A stretch of DNA of 64,000 bases from Candidatus Thiodiazotropha sp. 'RUGA' (GCA_016842065.1 JAEPDS010000009.1:8856-72855), one strand, 5' to 3'. Shown: positions 48,756 through 58,607, counted from the first letter of the stretch. The notes: generated from the letters alone by a model not told the origin. Made by a program: numbers and translations.

Positions 48756-49697
48756 CTAATCCATCCCTCCGGCCATATCCCTGAGTCCCGCTGCGACAGT
48801 TCGCTTGGCTGTCCAGCCCAACAGACGCCGGTTTTTATCCAGATCCACCTGAAGATCGCCGCACAACCGATCGATGGCAGCCGATCGACCACTCAGCCTG
48901 CCCAGCAGCCTTAACATCAGGCCCGGCACGGGGAAGAGTTTCGCCTTCACCCCCATCGCCTGAGCCAGCATACGGATCAACTGGGGGGTGGAGAGATCTT
49001 CACCATCGGCCACCAGAAACGCTTCACCAGCGGCGGCAGGATGCTCGATACAGAGCTGCAGAAAATCGAGCAGATTATCGATTCCAACCAGGCTGCGCCG
49101 ATTATCCACCGCGGCCAACGGCAGCGGCACACCCTTGCGAATCCAATGCGCCAGACTCTGCAGATTGCCCTTCACACCAGCCCCATAGACCAGCACTGGC
49201 CGGACGATCACCAGCTCCGTATCAGCATCCGTCAGATAACCCTTAAGGGCCTGTTCAGCCTCCCATTTGGATTGGCCATAGGCATCTTCCGGCCTGGCTG
49301 GGTCATCGGCCGCCAGGGGCTTTGCCGAACTGCGCTCGCCATTGACTTTGATACTGCTCAGGTAGACAAAGCGCCTGACCCCGGCGGCCACTGCCTGTTC
49401 CGCCAGGCGCAGACTGCCCGCCACGTTCACCTGACGAAACAGGCTGAGGGGATCGTCGCTACTCTCCCGCATCACATGAGCACGGCCCGCCAGGTGGATG
49501 ACGCAATCCACACCCTGCAGGGCCGGCTGCCAATCGCTGTTGGCGGAAATATCCCCGACCACCGTCTGTTCGCCAAACGGCCAGCCTGACTGCTGGCGGC
49601 GTAGCGCCGCCCTTACCGAATAACCCTGTTCGACCAGATAGGCGCAGAGATGCGTGCCGACGAAGCCATTCGCGCCGGTAACCAGGATCTTTTTCAT
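48756..49697 (-). CDS. NAD-dependent epimerase/dehydratase (WbpV-like SDR)
   Basis: A 313-residue extended SDR: N-terminal Rossmann motif KILVTGANGFVGTHL, catalytic Ser in YLSSIK and the YGQSK tyrosine-lysine pair (YxxxK). It resembles WbpV-type 4-reductase/epimerases, which supply the first sugar of an O-antigen in a pair with a WbpL-type transferase, exactly the partner found downstream. The exact reaction (UDP-sugar 4-epimerase or 4-keto reductase) is inferred. It overlaps the upstream GT4 gene by 4 bp. Confidence 0.85.
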   Translation of the reverse strand: MKKILVTGANGFVGTHLCAYLVEQGYSVRAALRRQQSGWPFGEQTVVGDISANSDWQPALQGVDCVIHLAGRAHVMRESSDDPLSLFRQVNVAGSLRLAEQAVAAGVRRFVYLSSIKVNGERSSAKPLAADDPARPEDAYGQSKWEAEQALKGYLTDADTELVIVRPVLVYGAGVKGNLQSLAHWIRKGVPLPLAAVDNRRSLVGIDNLLDFLQLCIEHPAAAGEAFLVADGEDLSTPQLIRMLAQAMGVKAKLFPVPGLMLRLLGRLSGRSAAIDRLCGDLQVDLDKNRRLLGWTAKRTVAAGLRDMAGGMD

Positions 49698-50824
49698 GAA
49701 TCGAGTGCCTGCCGGTAGATCGACATGTGCTGCTCAATCACCTGTTCGATGGAAAACTCCGCTTCAGCCATCTGCCGGCCCCGCTCCCCCATCGATTGGC
49801 GCAGCGCCTGCAGATTGATCAGTCTCTCTAGCGCATCAGCCAGGGGCTCACTCTGGCGGGCCGGAACCAACAGGCCGTTTTCACCATCGATCACCACTTC
49901 GCGACAACCCGGCACATCGGTGGTGACAATCGCCCGGCCACTGGCAACCGCCTCGAGCAGCACCTTCGGCAGCCCCTCACGGTAGGAAGGCAGACAGATG
50001 ATGTTGGCACGCCGAAACACAGCGGACATATCCTGCCGGTTTCCCCACCACTCCACATCACTCTCCCGTGCCCATTCAGCCAGTTTCTTGGCCGGCACCG
50101 ATTTCGGGTTGCTCGGATCGATACCGCCGACCAGGGCAAAGCGGGCCTTCACCCCCATGGCGTGTAACTTCTGCGCGGCCGCAACAAATTCGCCAACCCC
50201 CTTGTCCCAGAGCATGCGCGCCGGCAGGACCACCAAAGGCACCTGATTGTGTTCCGGGGTCATAATGAATTGAGAGAGATCAACCCCGGAGCCGCGGATC
50301 AGCTCGATCTTCTCCTGGCTCAGGCAGCCCTCGTCGAGCAGATAGTGGTAGTCGTCATTGTTCTGCACAATGACCCACAGGCGATCCCTGGAGAAGAGCC
50401 AGCGATAGCTGTTCAACACCGCCACCCGGGCCAGGGAGCTGAACCAGCCACGGGCGAGAAACACAAAACCCAGCCCGGATATCGCGTTGACCACCGCAGA
50501 AACCCCAGCCAGCCGGGCTGCCAGGGTGCCATACAGCACCGGCTTGATGGTGACATGGTGCACCAGGGTTGGCTGCAGCGCTTTATAGAGCCTGTAGAGA
50601 CCGAGTATTGTCTTGATCTCGGCCAATGGATTCGCACCGCCCCGACTCAAGGGGACGGCGTAGTGCCTGAAGCCCTCTGCCTCGACCTGTCCCACCGCAT
50701 CCGAAGTGGGTGTCGCAACCGCAACCTTATACCCCTGATCCCGCGCCGCCTGGGCCAGGGGCAACCGGTGAGAGAGAAAAAAACCGGCATCGTTGACGAC
50801 AAATAGTACAAGCTGTTGCTTCAT
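49694..50824 (-). CDS. GT4 family glycosyltransferase
   Basis: A 376-residue GT-B fold enzyme. The N-terminal half has LFVVNDAGFFLSHRLPLAQAARDQGYKVAVATP; the C-terminal half has the GT4 signature VVLPARMLWDKGVGEFVAAAQKL and PSYREGLPKVLLEAVASGRAIVTTDVPGCREVV (the E-x7-E nucleotide-sugar motif). PglA-like enzymes of this type transfer a HexNAc onto a lipid-linked sugar. Start and stop overlap the neighbours by a few bases, so it is part of the operon. Confidence 0.9.
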   Translation of the reverse strand: MKQQLVLFVVNDAGFFLSHRLPLAQAARDQGYKVAVATPTSDAVGQVEAEGFRHYAVPLSRGGANPLAEIKTILGLYRLYKALQPTLVHHVTIKPVLYGTLAARLAGVSAVVNAISGLGFVFLARGWFSSLARVAVLNSYRWLFSRDRLWVIVQNNDDYHYLLDEGCLSQEKIELIRGSGVDLSQFIMTPEHNQVPLVVLPARMLWDKGVGEFVAAAQKLHAMGVKARFALVGGIDPSNPKSVPAKKLAEWARESDVEWWGNRQDMSAVFRRANIICLPSYREGLPKVLLEAVASGRAIVTTDVPGCREVVIDGENGLLVPARQSEPLADALERLINLQALRQSMGERGRQMAEAEFSIEQVIEQHMSIYRQALDS

Positions 50825-50843
50825 GTATCGGAAACCACTTTCT

Positions 50844-51899
50844 TTAAGATTGCCTGATTGCGGAGACCAACCGCCCGGTCATCACGGCCAGCGAGTAGTG
50901 CTGCTCTACCTTGGCTCGACCTATTCTACCCATCTCCTGCCTGAGAGGCGTACTCTCGATCAGATCGATCAGAGCCGACTCCCAGGCTGCAGTATCCTCG
51001 GCCAGGTAGCCATCCACCCCATGCTCGACGATCTCCCGGTTGACTCCGATAGGCGAAGCGATCACCGGCAGGGCACAGGCCATATACTGGATCAGCTTAT
51101 AGCCACATTTTCCTCTCTCCCAAAGCTGATCCGCCAGCGGCATTACCCCCACATCGAACTGCCGGATCAGCTCCGCCTCCCGCGCTTCCGACCAGTCGAC
51201 ACACTCCAGCGGCAGACCGGCAATCGGTTCGATCCGGGCACCGACCACCATCAGTCTGACAGGGTGCTTTTCTGCGACTGAACAGAGGGGCTCGCGAAGC
51301 AGTTCCAGATAGCCGGCAGTGGTGGGAGAGCCAATCCAGCCAACCGTAAAAGGTGAACGCTCACTAACCGTTTTAGGTTGATAGCGCGCCACATCCAGCA
51401 CCGTCGGCAGCTTCATAACCCGAGGTGCGCCTGCCGCTTCCGCCCGCTTCGCCAGATAGTCGTTGCCAGCCGTGACCAGGGTTGCACTGGCCATCACCCG
51501 ATCGATCTTTTTCCCCAGCAGGGTTCGCACCAGTGCGGACCCGGACTGGTCGTAACGGTGAAATATCGCATCATCGTAGTCAACCAACAGCTGAAACCCA
51601 AACCGCTTGAGCAGTTGCTCAACCCAGGCGGGCATCCAGGGGAAGAGCTCCTTTTCCACCCACAGCAGGTCAAACTCCCCGGCCTTGAAGAGCTGCTTCA
51701 ATCGTGCCCAATAGGCTGAGAGCAGCGCACTCGGCCGCTTTTTTCCCGAGGCGTAGAAATCCTCCAGGTAGGCCTCAGAAAAGAGGGGCGAGACGGTCAC
51801 CTCAATGCCGTTCTCAGCCAACCCCGGCAGATACTGATAGGAGCGCAAACGACTGCTGGCACCAAGCCGCGGATAGCGACTGAGCAGCAGCACCTTCAT
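50844..51899 (-). CDS. GT4-like glycosyltransferase
   Basis: A 351-residue GT-B glycosyltransferase. N-terminal KVLLLSRYPRLGASSRLRSYQYLPGLAENGIEV and C-terminal signature FTVGWIGSPTTAGYLELL, later GVMPLADQLWERGKCGYKLIQYMACALPVIASPIGVNREIV, a diverged GT4 end. It overlaps the flippase gene start side by 4 bp. The sugar substrate cannot be read from sequence. Confidence 0.85.
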   Translation of the reverse strand: MKVLLLSRYPRLGASSRLRSYQYLPGLAENGIEVTVSPLFSEAYLEDFYASGKKRPSALLSAYWARLKQLFKAGEFDLLWVEKELFPWMPAWVEQLLKRFGFQLLVDYDDAIFHRYDQSGSALVRTLLGKKIDRVMASATLVTAGNDYLAKRAEAAGAPRVMKLPTVLDVARYQPKTVSERSPFTVGWIGSPTTAGYLELLREPLCSVAEKHPVRLMVVGARIEPIAGLPLECVDWSEAREAELIRQFDVGVMPLADQLWERGKCGYKLIQYMACALPVIASPIGVNREIVEHGVDGYLAEDTAAWESALIDLIESTPLRQEMGRIGRAKVEQHYSLAVMTGRLVSAIRQS

Positions 51900-53416
51900 T
51901 GTGCCGGCCTCAGATGCAGCATGCGCAGCAGCCAGTTGCGCTCATTCTGTTGCAGTACCATGCGCCAGACAAACAGACCGAACAACAGCAGCAGCAACGC
52001 ACTGAAGAGAAATTTGAGCAACAGGCCATCCAACTGGGCGGTGAGCAGAAACAGGGTCACAGCACTCCCCATGGAGAGCATGAAACGGCGGATCGAAGTA
52101 CGACACTCGGGAATCAACAGCAACGCCATCACATACAGGGCGAGCGCATCGACAAAAGCGCGGATGGTCCAGACCACAGCAGCACCCAAAATCCCGTAGG
52201 CCGACAGAGCCCACCATAGAGCCGCCAGATAGAGGGGCAGCTCCAGCAAGTGCAATTTGGCAGACCAATCCGGATGGCCGGCAGACTGCACCAGATTGAA
52301 CGGCACCAGGGAGAGGCCGTAGAAGAAAACCCCGACCGCCAGCCACTGCATCACCAGATAGCCGTTCTCGGCAAACTCCCCGCCTACCCACAGATTCAGC
52401 CCGTCATAGGAGAAAGCGATGATCAGGATAATCAGTGGGAACAGGGCAATGGAGATATAACTCAGGCCTTTGTTGAAGAGTCGAGCCGAATGCTCCCGGT
52501 CTTCGACCCCACCCCTCGCCAGGGTGGTCGACTGAGCGGGCAGCAGTACCGAAACCACCGCCACGGGTATCACCAGCAGTCGCGAGACAATCTCATAGGG
52601 CGTGGTATAGAAAGCCACCGCGGTAACCGTCAGCACCGCACCGATGACAAAACGGTCCATCGAGACCATCAGTGGCACCACCATGTTGCTGACTGTCATC
52701 CAGCCGCCAAAGCCGAGCAGCGGGCGGGTCTGACGCTTATCGTAGTGATACCCCAGCCGAACCTCGGGTACGATTCGAAACATCAGCAGCAGATGGGCAA
52801 TGGTGGCCAACAGGCGTCCAGCGACCAGCACAGCGACGATCGGGTAGAGGCTGTTTGAGAAGGGCAATACCGCCACCGGGCCGAGAAAGGTCAGAATACC
52901 CATCGGAATACGGATCGCGGTCAGCAGATCAAACCGCTGATAGGCCGCGATCACCCCGCGCAGTCCGACCGTGGTGATCACCAGAGGAATAGATGCCGAC
53001 AACAGGTAGAAGGCCTTGAGGGTTTCCGCTTGCAGATGCGCAGGTACATTCAACACCGTGCCGACCAGCCAGGGCGAAATGATCAGGATGATGATGAACC
53101 CGGCAATGCCGAGAATGCCCATCAGGGTCAGTGCGGTCCAGATCAGCGCCGGGATATCAGCCTCCCGCTCCTCTCCAAGACACTTCGCCACCAGTACCGT
53201 CAGCGCACGCCCCAGACCAAAGTCGAAGAGGCTGAAATAGCCGACGAACATCCAGCTGATGGCCAACAGACCAAAGCGCTCTTTACCGATCTCATCGATG
53301 AGGATTGGAATGGTGACGATGGCGACCAGAAACGGAACCGCCACACTCAGTAGATTCCAGATGACGTTTTTCGCCAACCGGCTACCGCTTGTGAGTTCTT
53401 TCTGTCTATCGTTCAT
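51896..53416 (-). CDS. Oligosaccharide flippase (Wzx-type)
   Basis: A 506-residue inner-membrane protein of the MOP/PST superfamily with about 12-14 helices; it starts with a soluble N-terminus and RLAKNVIWNLLSVAVPFLVAIVTIPILIDEIG, a typical flippase opening (GxERFGLLAISWMFVGYFSLFDFGLGRAL). It moves lipid-linked repeat units across the membrane. Its presence next to initiating transferase and GTs points to a Wzx/Wzy-type pathway; no Wzy polymerase is evident in the window. Confidence 0.9.
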   Translation of the reverse strand: MNDRQKELTSGSRLAKNVIWNLLSVAVPFLVAIVTIPILIDEIGKERFGLLAISWMFVGYFSLFDFGLGRALTVLVAKCLGEEREADIPALIWTALTLMGILGIAGFIIILIISPWLVGTVLNVPAHLQAETLKAFYLLSASIPLVITTVGLRGVIAAYQRFDLLTAIRIPMGILTFLGPVAVLPFSNSLYPIVAVLVAGRLLATIAHLLLMFRIVPEVRLGYHYDKRQTRPLLGFGGWMTVSNMVVPLMVSMDRFVIGAVLTVTAVAFYTTPYEIVSRLLVIPVAVVSVLLPAQSTTLARGGVEDREHSARLFNKGLSYISIALFPLIILIIAFSYDGLNLWVGGEFAENGYLVMQWLAVGVFFYGLSLVPFNLVQSAGHPDWSAKLHLLELPLYLAALWWALSAYGILGAAVVWTIRAFVDALALYVMALLLIPECRTSIRRFMLSMGSAVTLFLLTAQLDGLLLKFLFSALLLLLFGLFVWRMVLQQNERNWLLRMLHLRPAQ

Positions 53417-53488
53417 AGGGCGCTTGTTGGTTTTCCATTCACCCGGTCGATCTGATCAGCAACGACAGGGCAAACCGAGCGAGTTCGC

Positions 53489-54430
53489 TCAATCCGGCTT
53501 TTTCGCCCACACCGTCATACGTCCGGTCTGACCGAAGAGGGCCGCAAGCCAGGCGAACGGATAGAGCAACTGATACAAGCGCACTTTATCAGAGGGACGA
53601 CCGACAACCCAGCGCTCCAAGCGATGCCAGCCACGCTCCTGCAGCAGATAGCCCAAGCTGGAGAAGAGACTGCTGAGCACCCGCTGATGCTGTATCGACT
53701 CGACTTGCCAGCCAGCCTGCCGCAGCAATTTAGTCAGTGTCTTCGGGGTAAAATGATAGAGGTGATTGGGTAGATGCAAAGCGTACCAGCGAGATAGAAA
53801 TAACTTGAATTCAAGTGACCCCGCATTGGGTACAGAGAGGACAAGATAGGCGCCAGGTTTTGCCCAATCATGGAGTTTTTTTACTCCATTTAGAGGATCA
53901 TGAAGATGCTCAAGCACCATCCAACCGGTGATCAGGTCCAGCTCAGATGATTCTAGTTCGATCGACTCGAGAGACCCGGTATAGACTTGATAACCCGCTT
54001 CTCTTGCAGAGGCTGCCGCCTGGGGAGAGAATTCGATGCCTTTCACCTGCCATCCCTTACTGGCCATCTTGTCCAGATAGTTACCGGAGGCACAACCCAC
54101 TTCAAGCATCTCACCCGGTTGCAGCTTCGGTATCGTCTGAGCCTTGGTATCCAGTAAGGACTTTATCCAGCGTTTAAGTCCCCCCGAGCCGCTGCCGGAC
54201 ATCACCCGCGTGTCAAGGTAGGGAGAATAGTCATCAGGATAGTAAAATCCGATACTAGCTGGGGTTGGACGGGGATTGGTTCTCAGCAGACCACAGTTAC
54301 CACACCTGACCACGTCGAACTCTCCAGGCAAATCATTGATCCGATCATAACCCGTCAGCACTTTCTCATCCGCAGGCGAACATCCCAGTGGACAGGGTTT
54401 GGACTCCAGTTCAACCGTGCTGTTGGTCAT
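53489..54430 (-). CDS. SAM-dependent methyltransferase with N-terminal zinc-ribbon-like segment
   Basis: A 313-residue protein. The N-terminus has a Cys4-like segment (CPLGC ... VRCGNCGL), followed by a class I methyltransferase domain (about 85-200; MLEVGCASGNYLDKMASKGWQVKGIEFSP; LITGWMVLEHLHDP). A GGAG ribosome binding site places the ATG at 54430, after the GT2 stop. It could methylate a sugar or act on the lipid-linked intermediate; the target is not known. It is co-directional within the polysaccharide operon. Confidence 0.85.
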   Translation of the reverse strand: MTNSTVELESKPCPLGCSPADEKVLTGYDRINDLPGEFDVVRCGNCGLLRTNPRPTPASIGFYYPDDYSPYLDTRVMSGSGSGGLKRWIKSLLDTKAQTIPKLQPGEMLEVGCASGNYLDKMASKGWQVKGIEFSPQAAASAREAGYQVYTGSLESIELESSELDLITGWMVLEHLHDPLNGVKKLHDWAKPGAYLVLSVPNAGSLEFKLFLSRWYALHLPNHLYHFTPKTLTKLLRQAGWQVESIQHQRVLSSLFSSLGYLLQERGWHRLERWVVGRPSDKVRLYQLLYPFAWLAALFGQTGRMTVWAKKPD

Positions 54431-54444
54431 ATGACAACTCCGGC

Positions 54445-55260
54445 CTAGGCCCACCGCCAGCCATGTATGTGGTAGAAAATGAATGCGGATTTGGCAAACA
54501 TCAGGATATGCTTCAGCCCCTTCTTTGAGGCATTGCCACCACCATGCACGATGCGCACTTCAGGCACATAGGCGATGATGGATTGTTTGGCGATGCGGAT
54601 CGAAAGATCAAAATCCTCGAAGTAGACAAAGAAATCAGGGGAAAAACCTCTCACCTTGTCGAGCACACTGTGGCGCACGAACATGAAGCAGCCGCTGGCC
54701 ATCACCTCCTTACTCAGCGCATGCTGGTCCATCTCGCAGCGCATCTCATACTCCTGCAGACGCTCTGAAAAATAGCGCTTCACGGTACGTGGCGCAAAGC
54801 CGCGCAGGAAAAGATCCAGTACCGCAGGATAGCGTTTGCAGAGATATTGCTTATGACCATCCGGGTCTTCCGAGTAGGGTGAAAGCAAACCCACTTCCGG
54901 GTGTTGCTCCATATAGTCGAGGGCCTCACTGAAGGCATCCTGCACAACTTCAACGTCCGGATTGATGATCAGATGGTAGTCACTCTCCTGGTTGAGGATC
55001 ACCAGATTATGCGCAGCCCCATAGCCGATATTGCCGCCGGTACCGATCACCATCCATTGATACTTACGTCCTCCAACGACCTGTCCGACCAGCTGTTTGA
55101 CCTTGCTGAGGATACTGCCGTTATCGACCACAACCACCGTCGCTTGCAGATCGCTTCTTGCCGCCAGGGTGTAGTCAAGGGCGCTGACAATGCTCTGCAG
55201 GGTATCCCGCAAGATATCCAGTCTACTGTCATAATAAACGATGGAGATAACCAGCTTCAT
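54445..55260 (-). CDS. GT2 family glycosyltransferase (rhamnosyltransferase-like)
   Basis: A 271-residue GT-A transferase starting KLVISIVYYDSRLDILRDTL, with VVVDNGS, YHLIINPDVEVV (the NPD metal-binding motif) and a later VYFEDFDLSIRIAKQ region, typical of the WbbL/rhamnosyltransferase branch of GT2. It has no membrane helix. The sugar donor is probably a dTDP-sugar by family resemblance only. Confidence 0.88.
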   Translation of the reverse strand: MKLVISIVYYDSRLDILRDTLQSIVSALDYTLAARSDLQATVVVVDNGSILSKVKQLVGQVVGGRKYQWMVIGTGGNIGYGAAHNLVILNQESDYHLIINPDVEVVQDAFSEALDYMEQHPEVGLLSPYSEDPDGHKQYLCKRYPAVLDLFLRGFAPRTVKRYFSERLQEYEMRCEMDQHALSKEVMASGCFMFVRHSVLDKVRGFSPDFFVYFEDFDLSIRIAKQSIIAYVPEVRIVHGGGNASKKGLKHILMFAKSAFIFYHIHGWRWA

Positions 55261-55289
55261 ATATGAATCAGTTCAGTAGAGTTGCATCA

Positions 55290-55301
55290 CTAACCCGACG
55301 A
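55290..55301 (+). repeat. Diverged copy of the short dispersed motif (CTAACCCGACGAC)
   Basis: Two base differences from the 19301 copy; lies between the GT2 start and the DUF3144 stop. Confidence 0.35.
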
Positions 55302-55334
55302 CAGGGTAAAACCATTATACCGACAACAGCTGGC

Positions 55335-55598
55335 CTACCCCTGCTCTGTCGCCTGCTTCTTTATCTTCTGTATATTTTCAACCTGATTGCTGTAAGTGTC
55401 GACCAGCTTTTTTACCCCACTGGGCTGCAGATAACCTTCGTTACCCGCATGGATGTAGGTAGCATAAGTTGCGGAAGCAGACATCAAGGCCGCATTGACC
55501 ATCTGCACCGGCTTACCTTCTTCTTTCATCTTGTTGGCAAGCTCGATAAAACGGCTGGCCAGTGCAGTAAACTCTTCGATATCGGCTTTTTCAGACAT
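55335..55598 (-). CDS. DUF3144 family small protein
   Basis: An 87-residue all-helical protein (MSEKADIEEFTALASRFIELANKMK, NAALMSASATYATYIHAG, KKLVDTYSNQVENI), matching the DUF3144 family. Function unknown. Its ATG at 55598 follows the stop of the large GT gene (55604) by 5 bp, so it is co-translated. A longer frame to 55652 overlaps that gene and is unlikely. DUF3144 inside a polysaccharide operon is odd. Confidence 0.8.
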   Translation of the reverse strand: MSEKADIEEFTALASRFIELANKMKEEGKPVQMVNAALMSASATYATYIHAGNEGYLQPSGVKKLVDTYSNQVENIQKIKKQATEQG

Positions 55599-55603
55599 CT
55601 CAA

Positions 55604-58591
55604 TCAATCCTCTTCGACACCTTTCCAGTTCAGAGAGAAATCCTCTCCACAACGGGTCAGGTTCGGGTTATAGGCTGGATCCCGCTCAAGCAAGGGACCG
55701 TACTTATCCAACATGTATTGCGCTTCCCCGGAAAATCGGCGCTGTTTCTCCGGTGTATCCTCCGCACCACGGGAGGCTGACTCATGGTGGTAGAACTCAG
55801 CATAGGGAGTCCAAAGATTGTTGTACCCCTGCTGATAGATACGGATACAGATATCCACATCATTGAAGGCAACCGCAAGATTCTCTTCATCGAAACCGTC
55901 AACCGATTCGAAAACCTCTCTTCTGACCAGCATGCAGGCGGCGGTAACCGCGGTGTAGTTCTGCACCAGTACAGAACGCCCCATATAGCCACGATTCTCC
56001 TCATAGGTATATTTCATGGCATGGCCTGCCACGCCACCCAGACCGAGCACCACGCCACCATGCTGCAGGCGTCCATCCGGATACCATAAGCGCGCACCGA
56101 CGGCGCCAACCTCAGGCCGCACACCCTGACTGACCATCTCATCCAGCCAACCGGGAGAAATCACCTCGATATCATCGTTCATAAAACAGAGCAGCTCACC
56201 TGAGGTCTGTTTTACCGCAAAGTTGTTGATCGCAGAAAAATTGAACGGGTGGTCGTAACGAATCACCTTCACCCCATCGACCGACGCCAGTTGGGAGAAG
56301 TACTCCAGGGTCTTGGGATCGTCACTCTGATTATCGACGATAACAATCTCATAATTCTTGTAATCGGTGCGGCTTTTGATGCTATCGATACACTGCCGCA
56401 CCAGGGCTTCGCCATTGCGCGTCGGGATGATAATCGAGACCAACGGCTGAACTTCCGGCAGCGGATACTGCACCCTTATCATACCGGCAATCAGTTTCGA
56501 CTCGCTGACCTTGGCCTCGATACCACGACTATCAAGATCATCCTTGACCGCATTGATCGCCGCCTTCATGGCATAGGATTTCGCATCAGCACCGGATGCG
56601 GTACTCTCAGGAATGGCACGCCAATGGTAGAGAATCCAGGGTATGTGCCGCACCTCTTTGCGGGTATCCAGTTCACGCAGGCAACGCAGCGCAAGATCGT
56701 AGTCCTGAGCCCCTTCATAGCCTTCCCGAATTCCCCCCACCTTCTCCAGCAGTGAACGCCGGTAGACGCCGAAATGGCAGATCATGTTATGCGAGCGCAT
56801 CAGGTCCGGATTGAAATCGGGTTTGAAATAGTGGTCGTATCTCACGTCTTCACTATTCAGTTTATCCTCATCCGAATAGAAGATGGAGGCGTCCGGGTGG
56901 AGAATGATCTCCTGGGCAACAAAAAACAGGGCGTGAGGCGCCAATACATCGTCGTGATCCATCAAACCGACGAACTGGCCGGTTGCCAGCTCAAGCGCAG
57001 AGTTGGTCGCCGCCGAGATATGCCCATTCTCTTTCCGGTAGACCACTTTGATCCGCTTGAAACGGGTTTCATACTCCTGCAATACCCGCTTGATATGGGT
57101 TTTCGTCGAGGCATCATCCGCAATGCAGAGCTCCCAGTCATCATAGGTCTGTGCCAATACGGAATCGATCGCTTCGCGTAACCAGGCCTCTTCCACATTG
57201 TAGACCGGCATGACAATCGAGATCAGTGGACGACCCTGCCACTCGTTCAACGCTTCGATCGATTCAAGTTTTGGCAGACCCACCGGCTCCACATCCTTGA
57301 TCCACAGAGAGTAGGTATAGGTCGGCGAGGCATGATCGGTCAGCCGATTGCGAATCGCGGTGAGCCCGCCGGCTTTATAGAGACGCTTCGCCTCTTTGGC
57401 CCAGGTTGCCAGCATTTTGGGGTTTTTGATCAATCCGCCGATGGCTGGCTTGAAGCGCCGGAACAGACTCAGCGGCAACATCAGTTTTGTATAGACACGC
57501 CAGCCGGTACTGTTGGTCACATCGTGCAGATGCTGCTTAGCGCTCTTCAACCGATGTTCCACTGCATCCTTTTCGTGGCCCATCGAGCGAACAGCCCGCT
57601 CACTCATTTTATATTGATGGGATAGCTCATCATTCTTTGCCTGTTCATCAGCCAGTTTGGCCTGGGTTTCGTGAAGAACCCGGTTCAGCTCCTGTTGCTG
57701 ATTCACCAGCTGATCACGTACCTCGATCAACCCATGCATCTCATCACGCTGCTGTTGCAACAGCTGATCGCGCTCATTCACCATCTCCAGACGGGTCGCC
57801 GCCGTCTCTCCGGTCTGATGCAGTTGATCGTAGAGATTCCGGTAGACCTCGATCGAGGACTCCATCGGTTTGTCGGTCAAGGCCGGAAAATCCTCGATGG
57901 AAACCGATTCGTCGGGATGAGCCGTGACGATGAACTGGAACGCCGCCGCCTCAGGGGTATGAAACATCCCCAGTGCTTTATCCGAAGCGTTCAGCCCCAG
58001 ATTCTCCAGGCGACGAACGATCTCCGAATCCGCCATGTCATGGAATGTGTAGGAAAGTTCATCCACCCGGAATCCGGCGCGAACGAACAGCTCTCGCAAT
58101 GAGTGGTAGTTGAAGAGATGAAGATGGGTCCGGTCGAGAAGGCCGGTATCCTCGTAGCTGAAACGCCCTTCCAGCAACTCAAGTCGCAAGGCCGCATGAG
58201 CGCCATTCGGCAGAGAAGCGAGCAGTCGCCCATCCTCTTTAAGGTATTTCGGCAGTTTTTTAAGCAGAGAGATCGGATCTCTCAGATGCTCCAGAATATC
58301 CGCACAGGTAATGATGTCGAAAGGTTCGTCACCCAGCGACTTCAACCAGTTATCCTTCTGCACATCGCCAACGATCACCTGGTCGCAGTGCTGTTTCGCC
58401 TTCTGCGCCATGGCGCGGTCATACTCCACACCAACCACATGACAGTCGAGTTCCTGGCGCAGGTATTCAGACATATAGCCGGTTGCACAACCCAGTTCCA
58501 GAACTCGACTACCCTTTGGAATTCGCTTGACCAGTTGTGTATGGGAGTTGTTCTCCACATTCAGATCAAGCTTAAAATCGTACTCGGCCAC
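55604..58591 (-). CDS. Methyltransferase - coiled coil - tandem GT2 glycosyltransferase fusion
   Basis: A 995-residue multidomain protein. A class I methyltransferase (about 20-190; RVLELGCATGYMSEYLRQELDCHVVGVEYD; FDIITCADILEHLRDP) is followed by a coiled coil (about 255-350; RLEMVNERDQLLQQQRDEMHGLIEVRDQL), then GT2 domain 1 (about 455-650; PLISIVMPVYNVEEAWLREAIDSVLAQ, LMDHDD) and GT2 domain 2 (about 715-960; PLVSIIIPTRNGEALVRQCIDSIKS, FMNDDIE). The design recalls chain-terminating or capping enzymes in which a coiled coil measures glycan length (WbdD-like), but with two polymerase-type GT2 modules. It is 16 bp from the upstream PPIase gene. Confidence 0.9.
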   Translation of the reverse strand: MAEYDFKLDLNVENNSHTQLVKRIPKGSRVLELGCATGYMSEYLRQELDCHVVGVEYDRAMAQKAKQHCDQVIVGDVQKDNWLKSLGDEPFDIITCADILEHLRDPISLLKKLPKYLKEDGRLLASLPNGAHAALRLELLEGRFSYEDTGLLDRTHLHLFNYHSLRELFVRAGFRVDELSYTFHDMADSEIVRRLENLGLNASDKALGMFHTPEAAAFQFIVTAHPDESVSIEDFPALTDKPMESSIEVYRNLYDQLHQTGETAATRLEMVNERDQLLQQQRDEMHGLIEVRDQLVNQQQELNRVLHETQAKLADEQAKNDELSHQYKMSERAVRSMGHEKDAVEHRLKSAKQHLHDVTNSTGWRVYTKLMLPLSLFRRFKPAIGGLIKNPKMLATWAKEAKRLYKAGGLTAIRNRLTDHASPTYTYSLWIKDVEPVGLPKLESIEALNEWQGRPLISIVMPVYNVEEAWLREAIDSVLAQTYDDWELCIADDASTKTHIKRVLQEYETRFKRIKVVYRKENGHISAATNSALELATGQFVGLMDHDDVLAPHALFFVAQEIILHPDASIFYSDEDKLNSEDVRYDHYFKPDFNPDLMRSHNMICHFGVYRRSLLEKVGGIREGYEGAQDYDLALRCLRELDTRKEVRHIPWILYHWRAIPESTASGADAKSYAMKAAINAVKDDLDSRGIEAKVSESKLIAGMIRVQYPLPEVQPLVSIIIPTRNGEALVRQCIDSIKSRTDYKNYEIVIVDNQSDDPKTLEYFSQLASVDGVKVIRYDHPFNFSAINNFAVKQTSGELLCFMNDDIEVISPGWLDEMVSQGVRPEVGAVGARLWYPDGRLQHGGVVLGLGGVAGHAMKYTYEENRGYMGRSVLVQNYTAVTAACMLVRREVFESVDGFDEENLAVAFNDVDICIRIYQQGYNNLWTPYAEFYHHESASRGAEDTPEKQRRFSGEAQYMLDKYGPLLERDPAYNPNLTRCGEDFSLNWKGVEED

Positions 58592-58607
58592 AGGCTTTTT
58601 AACTCAA

